NCBI GenBank assembly: GCA_943324925.2
Contig: CALPNL020000138.1
Location: 1-5,327, forward strand
DNA from: Chitinophaga pinensis
GTDB taxonomy: Bacteria; Bacteroidota; Bacteroidia; Flavobacteriales; Flavobacteriaceae
Length of the DNA stretch: 5,327 nt
Direction: 5' to 3'
Shown here: piece by piece, positions 1 to 5,327 of the stretch
Layout of the letters: each line of letters begins with the position of its first letter
Position numbering within the stretch: the first letter of the stretch is position 1
Made by a program: the position numbers and the translations under genes
The notes under the pieces: model-generated
The model's database searches: none
Seen by the model: only the letters and a program-made list of their open reading frames with translations
Told to the model about the DNA's origin: nothing

Positions 1-35
1 AAAACGTTAAATTAGTTCAAAGAAGTTATAAATAA
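1..35 (+). CDS. sdhA: 3' end of succinate dehydrogenase flavoprotein subunit (partial)
   Basis: The window opens inside a reading frame whose complete codons run from base 3 and read NVKLVQRSYK followed by TAA at 33-35; the other two forward frames stop within the first 15 bases. A C-terminus of the form VKL-x-x-RSY-K is what I recall for Bacteroidota SdhA/FrdA flavoproteins, and the gene immediately upstream of sdhB in this phylum is sdhA, usually preceded by a single cytochrome b gene (sdhC). SdhA would carry the covalent FAD and the succinate/fumarate site and dock onto SdhB at the inner face of the cytoplasmic membrane. Only ten residues are visible, so the call rests on frame, tail motif and position. 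It could be a chance open frame, but the agreement of all three makes that less likely. Confidence 0.7.
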   Translation, partial: NVKLVQRSYK

Positions 36-43
36 TAATTTGT

Positions 44-91
44 CAAATGTCTAACGTCCAAATGTCAAACGACTTTCGACTTTAAGACCTT
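44..91. repeat. Short degenerate direct repeats in the sdhA-sdhB spacer
   Basis: CAAATGTCTAACG (44-56) recurs as CAAATGTCAAACG (59-71) with 12 of 13 bases identical and a 15-bp period. Next comes a perfect tandem pair of CGACTTT (70-76 and 77-83), then a degenerate third unit, AGACCTT (85-91). No reading frame, hairpin terminator or consensus promoter is apparent in this 69-bp spacer. From memory, simple GTC/GAC-plus-AAA/TTT repeats of this sort are scattered through intergenic regions of flavobacterial genomes; that is recollection, not a search. They lie inside a presumed sdhCAB transcript, so they would be present in the mRNA. Confidence 0.6.
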
Positions 92-104
92 CAATCGAAA
101 TAAT

Positions 105-851
105 ATGAAATTAAATTTGAAAATATGGCGTCAAGAAAACGCTAAAGCTGCCGGGAAAATGGTAGATTATACAGTTGATCACATTGAACCAGACATGTCA
201 TTTCTTGAAATGCTTGACATTTTAAATGATCAATTAATTGTAAAAGGACAAGATACCGTTGCCTTTGACCACGATTGCCGTGAAGGAATTTGCGGAATGT
301 GTTCATTATATATCAATGGAGAAGCTCATGGACCAGACCGATTGGTGACTACTTGCCAATTGCACATGCGTAAATTTAAAGATGGAGACACTATTTATAT
401 TGAACCGTTTAGAGCAAAAGCTTTTCCAGTTATAAAAGATTTAGTGGTAGATAGAAGTGCTTTTGATAGAATCCAACAATCTGGTGGATTCGTCTCGGTA
501 AATACCTCTGGAAACACAATTGATGCGAATTCTATTCCAATTCCAAAAGCCGATGCAGATAGAGCCTTTGATGCGGCAACATGTATTGGATGTGGCGCTT
601 GTGTAGCAACTTGTAAAAACTCTTCTGCTATGTTATTCGTATCTGCAAAAGTTTCTCAGTTTGCATTATTACCTCAAGGAAAAGTGGAAGCAACAGATCG
701 TGTATTGAATATGGTTTCTCAAATGGACGCGGAAGGATTTGGTAATTGCACCAACACTGGAGCTTGTGAAGTAGAATGTCCAAAAGGAATTTCCCTTGAC
801 TATATTGCTCAAATGAATAGAGAATATTTGGCTGCAAGCTTAAAAGGATAA
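105..851 (+). CDS. sdhB: Succinate dehydrogenase / fumarate reductase iron-sulfur subunit
   Basis: This is the electron-transfer subunit of complex II. It passes electrons from the FAD of SdhA through three Fe-S clusters to the quinone site in the membrane cytochrome b; menaquinone is expected in this phylum. The N-terminal plant-type ferredoxin domain (about residues 1-115) shows the [2Fe-2S] ligands C58, C63, C66 and C84. The C-terminal domain has C160-x2-C163-x2-C166-x3-C170 and C215-x5-C221-x3-C225-P. By analogy with E. coli SdhB, C160, C163, C166 and C225 hold [4Fe-4S], while C170, C215 and C221 hold [3Fe-4S]. Two lineage features stand out: the gap between C66 and C84 is longer than in E. 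coli (17 residues, with GEAHGPDRL), and C170 is followed by Lys, not Pro. The 248-aa length and the MKLNLKIWRQ start match Bacteroidota homologues. It lies 69 bp after the presumed sdhA stop, with no terminator between, and a terminator follows. All cluster ligands are intact. Confidence 0.97.
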   Translation: MKLNLKIWRQENAKAAGKMVDYTVDHIEPDMSFLEMLDILNDQLIVKGQDTVAFDHDCREGICGMCSLYINGEAHGPDRLVTTCQLHMRKFKDGDTIYIEPFRAKAFPVIKDLVVDRSAFDRIQQSGGFVSVNTSGNTIDANSIPIPKADADRAFDAATCIGCGACVATCKNSSAMLFVSAKVSQFALLPQGKVEATDRVLNMVSQMDAEGFGNCTNTGACEVECPKGISLDYIAQMNREYLAASLKG

Positions 852-871
852 GATTACTTTTATGAAAATAT

Positions 872-908
872 AAAAAAGACTGTTCAATTGAGCAGTCTTT
901 TTTGTTTT
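872..908 (+). terminator. Intrinsic terminator after sdhB
   Basis: A 14-bp stem pairs 872-885 with 890-903 around the tetraloop AATT. The core GACTG/CAGTC is GC-containing, there is one G-T wobble (883 with 892), and the base is a run of six A-T pairs. The descending arm ends in TTTTTT and continues into GTTTT, giving a long U-rich tail in the + transcript. It starts 20 bp after the sdhB stop and is the expected end of the sdh operon. The A-run on the left means it could also work on the reverse strand, but no reverse gene is present to use it. Confidence 0.93.
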
Positions 909-960
909 AATAATTTAAAATTCGGCTTATTTTAAAATAGCAACATTAGAAACAAATGAT

Positions 961-968
961 TAAATTTG
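961..968 (+). promoter_or_regulatory. Candidate flavobacterial -7 promoter element for serS
   Basis: TAAATTTG matches the Bacteroidota -7 consensus TAnnTTTG exactly. It sits in the 161-bp spacer between the sdhB terminator and serS, where a promoter is needed. Transcription would begin near base 975 and leave a leader of about 38 nt. No clear -33 TTG is present at the expected 17-23 bp distance; the nearest resemblance is TAG at 938-940, so the match is only half of a full promoter. In AT-rich DNA an 8-base match with two free positions can arise by chance. Confidence 0.45.
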
Positions 969-1012
969 CCACTTAATCTTGAAAAAAATTTTAGATTTAT
1001 AAAAATTACGAT

Positions 1013-2284
1013 ATGTTACAAATAGCATTTATTAGAGAAAATCAGGAAAAGGTAATCAAAGCATTGGCTAAGAGAAATATTGATGCCAAAGCTACCGTTG
1101 CCGATGTGGTTCAATTGGATGAAAAACGACGTTCTACGCAAGTAGAATTGGATAACATTTTATCTGAATCTAATAAATTGTCCAAAGACATAGGTGATTT
1201 AATGAAATCAGGAGAGAAATCTAAAGCGGCAATTTTAAAAGAAAAAACAGTTCTTCTGAAAGAAAAAAGTAAGGAACTAGCTGAAAAAGCAGACGCTTTA
1301 GCAAATGAATTATTAGAAAAATTATATACACTGCCTAATCTCCCTGCAGCTATCGTTCCTGAAGGTAAAACTCCAGAAGAGAATGTAACTGTTTTTCAAG
1401 AAGGTGCAATTCCTGTGTTACATGAAGGGGCACAACCGCATTGGGAATTAGTGAAGAAATACGACATCATAGATTTCGAATTAGGAAATAAAATTACAGG
1501 AGCTGGTTTCCCAGTTTATAAAGGAAAAGGGGCAAAATTACAACGCGCCTTGATCACTTATTTTTTAGATAAAAATACAGACGCAGGGTATAAAGAATAC
1601 CAAGTTCCTCATCTTGTAAATGAAGCGTCGGCTTATGGAACGGGACAATTGCCTGATAAAGACGGGCAAATGTATCATGATGCAACGGATAATTTATATC
1701 TAATTCCAACAGCGGAAGTTCCTGTTACCAACTTATTCCGGGATGTGATTTTAAATGAAAATGAACTGCCAGTTTTAGCAACAGGGTACACTCCATGTTT
1801 CCGAAGAGAGGCTGGTTCCTATGGCGCTCACGTTCGTGGATTGAATCGCTTGCATCAATTTGATAAAGTGGAGATTGTTAGAATTGAACATCCTGATAAA
1901 TCATATGAAGCTTTAGATGGAATGGTGGAACACGTGAAAATGCTATTGCAAGAATTGAAATTACCGTATCGAATTCTTCGCCTTTGTGGGGGAGATATGG
2001 GATTTACTTCTGCTTTAACTTATGATTTTGAAGTATTTTCAACAGCACAAGATCGTTGGTTGGAAATTTCATCAGTATCTAATTTCGAAACTTTTCAAGC
2101 CAATCGTTTGAAATTACGTTATAAAGATAAAGACGGTAAAAACCAATTGGCACACACCTTAAACGGAAGTTCATTGGCATTGCCAAGAGTTTTAGCGGGA
2201 ATATTAGAAAACTATCAAACGCCTGAAGGAATTGTGATTCCGGAAGTTTTGAGAAAATACACCGGTTTTGATTTGATTGACTAA
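1013..2284 (+). CDS. serS: Serine--tRNA ligase (seryl-tRNA synthetase)
   Basis: This cytoplasmic class II aminoacyl-tRNA synthetase charges tRNA-Ser with serine, and also charges tRNA-Sec where that exists. The start MLQIAFIREN is the normal family N-terminus. Residues about 27-105 are rich in K, E and A and form the long antiparallel coiled-coil arm that grips the extra arm of tRNA-Ser. The catalytic domain shows motif 1 (FPVYKGKGAKLQRAL from 166, with YQVPHLVNE around 196-204), the serine-binding TAE at 233-235, motif 2 (FRREAGS at 263-269, then RGLNRLHQF at 275-283), the SNFETFQANR stretch at 356-365, and motif 3 (NGSSLALPRVLAGILENYQ from 384, with the ATP-binding R392). At 423 aa it is full length. 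It is bounded by an upstream terminator and a downstream hairpin with a T tract, so it probably forms its own transcript. No T-box or other riboswitch is evident in the leader. Confidence 0.98.
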   Translation: MLQIAFIRENQEKVIKALAKRNIDAKATVADVVQLDEKRRSTQVELDNILSESNKLSKDIGDLMKSGEKSKAAILKEKTVLLKEKSKELAEKADALANELLEKLYTLPNLPAAIVPEGKTPEENVTVFQEGAIPVLHEGAQPHWELVKKYDIIDFELGNKITGAGFPVYKGKGAKLQRALITYFLDKNTDAGYKEYQVPHLVNEASAYGTGQLPDKDGQMYHDATDNLYLIPTAEVPVTNLFRDVILNENELPVLATGYTPCFRREAGSYGAHVRGLNRLHQFDKVEIVRIEHPDKSYEALDGMVEHVKMLLQELKLPYRILRLCGGDMGFTSALTYDFEVFSTAQDRWLEISSVSNFETFQANRLKLRYKDKDGKNQLAHTLNGSSLALPRVLAGILENYQTPEGIVIPEVLRKYTGFDLID

Positions 2285-2300
2285 AATTAGTTTGTCAGTG

Positions 2301-2354
2301 AAAACAATGTACTAATATGACACTAAAAGGGTTGTTTTAGTACATTGTTTTTTT
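2301..2354 (+). terminator. Terminator-like long hairpin after serS, with an overlapping alternative hairpin
   Basis: AAAACAATGTACTAA (2301-2315) is perfectly complementary to 2337-2351, giving a 15-bp stem with a 21-nt loop and a T tract (2348-2354) at its 3' edge. It begins 16 bp after the serS stop, so termination of serS is the simplest reading. The loop is unusual: ACTAAAA (2322-2328) is perfectly complementary to TTTTAGT (2335-2341), giving a 7-bp hairpin with loop GGGTTG. That hairpin shares bases 2337-2341 with the long stem, so the two cannot form fully together. The T tract ends only 13 bp before the next start codon. The hairpin is certain from the sequence; its use as a terminator is inferred. 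Confidence 0.8.
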
Positions 2355-2367
2355 AATACAATTTGAA

Positions 2368-4149
2368 ATGAAAAAAATAATTTTTCTTTTTTCTCTATTT
2401 TATTCCCTAATTGGTTTTTCGCAAAACGACCAATTGGCGCAAAATTATTTTGAAAAAGGCGAATTTGAAAAAGCGCTCGTTTCATTTCAAGATTTATTAA
2501 CTTCTCAACCAGGAAATGGTTATTATTTCCAAAAAACAGTTGAATGTCAACAGCAGCTTAAACAATATGAGGTTGCAGAAAAAGCGATAGCAGAACGGTA
2601 CAATAAATTTAAACAAAGCTACCTTTTAGTAGAGTTAGGAGCAAACTACCAACTTCAAAAAAACGAAAGTAAAGCCAAAAAATACTTTGATCAAGCGCTA
2701 GATCAAATTAAAAAAATGCCTTCAGAAGTATATGGTATAGCAGCTGTTTTCGAAAAGAAAGTATTGATTGATTATGCTTTGCAAGCCTATCAAATTGCCT
2801 TAGAAATAGATCCAAAAATGAATTTTAATTTTCAAATGGCAGTTTTATATGGGCAAAATGGACAAACTGATAAAATGATTGAAAAGTTCCTAGAAGAGTC
2901 CTATATGAACCCTCAAAATCTGATATTAGTTCAAAATCAATTCACCCGATTTATGACTGAAAATTCCGATGTAACTTTTAAGGAGGCACTTCGCAAAGCA
3001 CTTTTAATCAGAATTCAAAAAAACCAAGAGGTTTTTTGGAATCAATATTTGAGTTGGTTTTACGTTCAACAAAAAGAATTCGGGAAAGCATTTATACAAG
3101 AAAAAGCCATTTATAAAAGAAATCCGGAATCATTATACAACATTGTTAATCTGGTTCAAATATCAATTGAAGAAGATGATAAAGAAACTGCAAAAGAGAT
3201 TCTTGCTTTTATTTTAGAAAACACCAAGGATACTGAATTACAAATGCAGGCGCACTATTTTCTTACTGAAATGAAAATAAACGATCCCTCAATCAATAAC
3301 TATTCGGAAATAGAAAAAGACCTAGTTTCTTTATTGAATCAGTATGGGATTAGTCCGTATTCATTAAAATTACAGCTATTGAAAGCGCATTTTGACACTT
3401 TTCAAATGAAGAATCCTACGCAAGGAAAAGCGATTTTGAAAACTGCTTTGGAGCTTCCATTAGACGAATATCAAAAGGCAGAGGTAAAAATGGAATTGGC
3501 AGATATCTTTTTATTTGAAGAAAAATTCAATCAAGCCTCATTGTATTATTCGCAAATAGAAGAAGATTTAAAAAACGATGTTATAGGTCATGAAGCCACT
3601 TTAAAATCTGCAAAAACATCTTATTTTAAGGGAGATTTTGATTGGGCTTTGAAACAATTTAAAGAATTAAAAGCCGTTTCTTCGCAATTAATCGCTAATG
3701 ATGCACTAGAGTATTTTCTATTGATTAATGACAATACAATTGCTGATTCAACTCACACGGCATTAAAACAATTTGCTCGAGGCGATTATTTGATTTATCA
3801 AAATAAACCCCAAGAAGCGCTAATGCAATTTCAAGAAATTTTAAAAAATTTTAAAGGGAAAGAGATTGAAAGTGTAACGTTATACCGAATAGGAAAAATC
3901 CATGAGAAATTAGGCGATTATCAATTGGCTTTAAGCCAATACCAACAAATTATTGATCTTCATCCAGAGGATATTTATATAGACGAAGCCCTGTTTTTCA
4001 TTGCTGAGATATATAGTAAAAGAGTCATTGATTTAGACAAGGCGAAGTCCTATTACGAAAAATTAGTATTTCATCACCAAGACAGTATTTATTATGTAGA
4101 TGCTAGAAAAAAATATAGGGAACTTCGGGGAGACAATAAGGAACTATAA
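2368..4149 (+). CDS. Secreted tetratricopeptide-repeat protein of unknown function
   Basis: The 593-aa product starts with a signal peptide: MKK, a hydrophobic core at residues 4-17, and GFSQN, with likely cleavage before Q19. There is no lipobox cysteine (the only Cys I see is C60), so it is probably a soluble periplasmic or envelope-associated protein. The rest appears all-helical, with TPR-like 34-residue units. The clearest are at about 21-54, 85-117, 120-150, 368-400, 406-438, 464-497, 501-534 and 535-572. The unit at 501-534 (RIGKIHEKLGDYQLALSQY and following) is near canonical, and the section at 180-360 is more degenerate. TPR arrays bind other proteins; no catalytic domain is visible and I cannot name a partner. 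The last repeats resemble those of BamD/YbgF-type envelope proteins, but only as a general TPR likeness. The start is fixed by the signal peptide. It begins just after the serS hairpin and is 54 bp from the DUF4286 gene with no terminator, so cotranscription with the downstream genes is plausible. Confidence 0.9.
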   Translation: MKKIIFLFSLFYSLIGFSQNDQLAQNYFEKGEFEKALVSFQDLLTSQPGNGYYFQKTVECQQQLKQYEVAEKAIAERYNKFKQSYLLVELGANYQLQKNESKAKKYFDQALDQIKKMPSEVYGIAAVFEKKVLIDYALQAYQIALEIDPKMNFNFQMAVLYGQNGQTDKMIEKFLEESYMNPQNLILVQNQFTRFMTENSDVTFKEALRKALLIRIQKNQEVFWNQYLSWFYVQQKEFGKAFIQEKAIYKRNPESLYNIVNLVQISIEEDDKETAKEILAFILENTKDTELQMQAHYFLTEMKINDPSINNYSEIEKDLVSLLNQYGISPYSLKLQLLKAHFDTFQMKNPTQGKAILKTALELPLDEYQKAEVKMELADIFLFEEKFNQASLYYSQIEEDLKNDVIGHEATLKSAKTSYFKGDFDWALKQFKELKAVSSQLIANDALEYFLLINDNTIADSTHTALKQFARGDYLIYQNKPQEALMQFQEILKNFKGKEIESVTLYRIGKIHEKLGDYQLALSQYQQIIDLHPEDIYIDEALFFIAEIYSKRVIDLDKAKSYYEKLVFHHQDSIYYVDARKKYRELRGDNKEL

Positions 4150-4203
4150 ATTAATTAGATTAATCGCACTCGGTTAAATAAAATAACGATTAAACAGTAA
4201 AAA

Positions 4204-4515
4204 ATGATAATTTACAACGTAACAATTAACATTCACGAAAGTGTTCATGACCAATGGATGACTTGGATGCAGCAAAAACACATAAATGATGTTTTGGCAA
4301 CTGGGAAATTTACCTCGGCAAGAATGGTAAAAGTGCTTATTGAGGAGGAAATGGGCGGAGTTACCTATTCTATTCAATATACAACACATAATAAAGAGCT
4401 GCTTCAAAGGTATTACGAAGAAGATGCGCCAAGATTGAGAGAAGAAGGAGCGGCATTGTTTGGCGATAAAATGTTGGCATTCAGAACAGAATTGGAATTA
4501 ATTTCGGAACATTAG
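4204..4515 (+). CDS. DUF4286 family protein (small conserved protein of unknown function)
   Basis: This 103-aa protein starts MIIYNVTINI and contains ESVHDQWMTWMQQKHI (12-27) and EEEMGGVTYSIQYTT (47-61), followed by a charged C-terminal helix region ending TELELISEH. I recognise this pattern as DUF4286, a short family common in Bacteroidota. The apparent order of strand, helix, strands, helix and strand suggests a ferredoxin-like or dimeric alpha-beta-barrel fold; this is inference from the sequence. There is no signal peptide, membrane segment or obvious metal or catalytic motif, so it is probably cytoplasmic, and its function is unknown to me. It lies 54 bp after the TPR gene and 32 bp before rsmA, with no terminator on either side, so cotranscription with rsmA is likely. 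The start codon follows an A-rich stretch (CAGTAAAA), typical of SD-less starts in this phylum. Confidence 0.9.
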   Translation: MIIYNVTINIHESVHDQWMTWMQQKHINDVLATGKFTSARMVKVLIEEEMGGVTYSIQYTTHNKELLQRYYEEDAPRLREEGAALFGDKMLAFRTELELISEH

Positions 4516-4537
4516 TTGTTTGCAAACAACAAACAAC
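4515..4537. repeat. 16-bp perfect palindrome plus repeated arm between the DUF4286 gene and rsmA
   Basis: GTTGTTTGCAAACAAC (4515-4530) is a perfect 16-bp palindrome whose first base is the last base of the DUF4286 gene stop codon. Its right arm CAAACAAC (4523-4530) is repeated at 4530-4537. The left arm GTTGTTTG can therefore pair with the second copy, giving an 8-bp RNA stem with a 7-nt loop that ends 10 bp before the rsmA start. No T tract follows, so it is not an intrinsic terminator. It could be a dimeric-protein binding site, an mRNA hairpin affecting rsmA translation, or a low-complexity accident. The repeat is certain; any role is not. Confidence 0.55.
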
Positions 4538-4547
4538 AACTTAAATT

Positions 4548-5327
4548 ATGGAAAAAGTAAAAGCAAAAAAACACTTAGGACAGCATTTTTTAATTGATGA
4601 AAGTATTGCTGCTGCAATTGCTGACACTTTGAACTTTGAAGGTTATGATGAAGTCCTAGAAATAGGTCCTGGAATGGGAGTTTTGACCAAGTATTTATTG
4701 GAAAAACCAATTACAACTTACGTGATTGAAATCGACACTGAATCGGTGACCTATTTAGAAAACAACTTTCCTAAATTGAGAGGTAAAATAATTTCTAAAG
4801 ACTTTTTGAAATACGATATTAACGAGACATTTGAAGGCAAACAATTTGGCATAATTGGGAATTTTCCCTATAATATTTCTACACAAATTGTATTCCGAAT
4901 GTTGGAATATAGAAACCAAATTCCTGAATTTTCTGGGATGTTTCAAAAGGAAGTTGCCGAAAGAATTTGTGAGAAAAAAGGAACTAAAGCCTACGGAATA
5001 TTGTCAGTTTTAGTGCAAGCATTCTATCACGCAGATTATCTATTCACAGTAGACGAACATGTTTTCAATCCGCCACCAAAAGTGAAATCGGGGGTATTGA
5101 GATTAAGACGAAAAGAAGATTTTAGTTTGCCTTGCGGCGAAAAATTATTTTTTACCGTTGTAAAAACTGCCTTTCAACAACGCAGAAAAACATTGCGCAA
5201 TAGTTTAAAAACACTAAATTTGTCGGATAATTTGCGAGAAGACACTATCTTTGACCTTCGTCCAGAGCAGTTGAACGTGCAACAATTCATTGAACTCACT
5301 CAAAAAATAGAAGCCGATGCAGTTTAA
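4548..5327 (+). CDS. rsmA: 16S rRNA (adenine1518-N6/adenine1519-N6)-dimethyltransferase
   Basis: RsmA (KsgA) uses S-adenosylmethionine to dimethylate two adjacent adenines in the 3'-terminal hairpin of 16S rRNA (A1518 and A1519, E. coli numbering) during late 30S assembly. Loss of this modification is the classical cause of kasugamycin resistance. The Rossmann-like domain shows the N-terminal KKHLGQHFL (7-14 region), SAM motif I EIGPGMG (38-44), the acidic E61 and D63 after strand 2, D85 in KDFLKYD, and the catalytic motif IV NFPYNIS (105-111, an N-x-P-Y type). C-terminal to it are FNPPPKVKSGV (173-183) and the rRNA-binding segment AFQQRRKTLRNSL (208-220). The 259-aa length is normal for the family, and the ATG directly precedes the conserved N-terminus. 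The gene is complete, its TAA being the last three bases of the window. It follows the DUF4286 gene by 32 bp, and a palindrome lies in that gap. Any downstream gene or terminator is out of view. Confidence 0.98.
   Translation: MEKVKAKKHLGQHFLIDESIAAAIADTLNFEGYDEVLEIGPGMGVLTKYLLEKPITTYVIEIDTESVTYLENNFPKLRGKIISKDFLKYDINETFEGKQFGIIGNFPYNISTQIVFRMLEYRNQIPEFSGMFQKEVAERICEKKGTKAYGILSVLVQAFYHADYLFTVDEHVFNPPPKVKSGVLRLRRKEDFSLPCGEKLFFTVVKTAFQQRRKTLRNSLKTLNLSDNLREDTIFDLRPEQLNVQQFIELTQKIEADAV

Noticed and set aside
36..42. TAATTTG as a possible -7 promoter element before sdhB
   Set aside because: The spacer inside TAnnTTTG is one base short, there is no -33 element in view, and sdhB is expected to be transcribed from a promoter upstream of the operon.
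628..837. 69-codon open frame on the reverse strand inside sdhB
   Set aside because: It lies entirely within the strongly conserved sdhB coding sequence; its product is low-complexity and resembles nothing known. It is a shadow frame.
914..936. TTTAAAAT / ATTTTAAA inverted repeat with a 7-nt loop in the sdhB-serS spacer
   Set aside because: The 8-bp stem is made only of A-T pairs, lacks a T tract, and lies just beyond a much stronger terminator. Such repeats are expected by chance in DNA this AT-rich.
2980..2986. Perfect Shine-Dalgarno-like AAGGAGG inside the TPR gene
   Set aside because: It encodes ordinary residues (Lys-Glu-Ala region), no start codon follows at a suitable distance, and this phylum does not rely on such sites for initiation.
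4160..4193. TTAATCG ... CGATTAA inverted repeat (20-nt gap) between the TPR gene and the DUF4286 gene
   Set aside because: The match is perfect but only 7 bp with a long spacer and no T tract. It could be a weak operator or chance; there is not enough to annotate. It is not a terminator, so it does not separate the two genes.
4174..4407. 77-codon open frame on the reverse strand over the start of the DUF4286 gene
   Set aside because: It is antisense to a recognised conserved protein and has no family resemblance or promoter evidence.
4565..4571. Run of seven A near the start of rsmA (possible slippage site)
   Set aside because: It encodes the conserved Lys-Lys before HLGQHFL and the frame is intact. 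A-runs of this length are common in AT-rich genomes.
4755..4946. 63-codon open frame on the reverse strand inside rsmA
   Set aside because: It overlaps the SAM-binding and catalytic region of rsmA and is a by-product of AT-rich coding DNA.

Overview
The window is about 5.3 kb of AT-rich DNA and looks like conserved core chromosome from a member of the Bacteroidota, most likely family Flavobacteriaceae and probably Flavobacterium or a close relative. The evidence is the lineage-typical form of SdhB, a DUF4286 protein directly before rsmA, no Shine-Dalgarno sequence in front of any gene (the start codons follow A/T-rich stretches), and an exact match to the flavobacterial -7 promoter element (TAnnTTTG) upstream of serS. 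All genes are on the + strand. The organism assignment rests on recognising these families, not on a database search.

Layout. Bases 1-35 appear to be the last codons of sdhA, the flavoprotein subunit of succinate dehydrogenase. A 69-bp spacer carrying short degenerate direct repeats leads to sdhB (105-851), the three-cluster iron-sulfur subunit. A strong intrinsic terminator (872-908) closes the sdh operon. After a promoter-like element, serS (1013-2284, seryl-tRNA synthetase) stands as a single-gene unit, followed by a long hairpin with a T tract (2301-2354). Only 13 bp later starts a secreted, all-helical TPR-repeat protein of unknown function (2368-4149). It is followed by a small DUF4286 protein (4204-4515) and by rsmA/ksgA (4548-5327), the 16S rRNA adenine dimethyltransferase, whose stop codon is the last base of the window.

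How the genes relate. SdhA and SdhB belong to respiratory complex II at the cytoplasmic membrane (TCA cycle and menaquinone reduction). SerS and RsmA both serve translation, by charging tRNA-Ser and by ribosome maturation. The TPR gene, the DUF4286 gene and rsmA have gaps of 54 and 32 bp with no terminator between them, so they could be one transcript, but the sequence does not show that their functions are linked.

There is no mobile element, CRISPR array, tRNA or rRNA here, no broken gene, and no gene-free stretch over 300 bp (the longest is 161 bp, 852-1012). I see no convincing new multi-gene system. The points most worth a second look are in the spacers: the overlapping alternative hairpins with a seven-codon mini-ORF before the TPR gene, the 16-bp palindrome with a repeated arm before rsmA, and the repeats between sdhA and sdhB. 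The two uncharacterised proteins (TPR and DUF4286) are the main functional unknowns.
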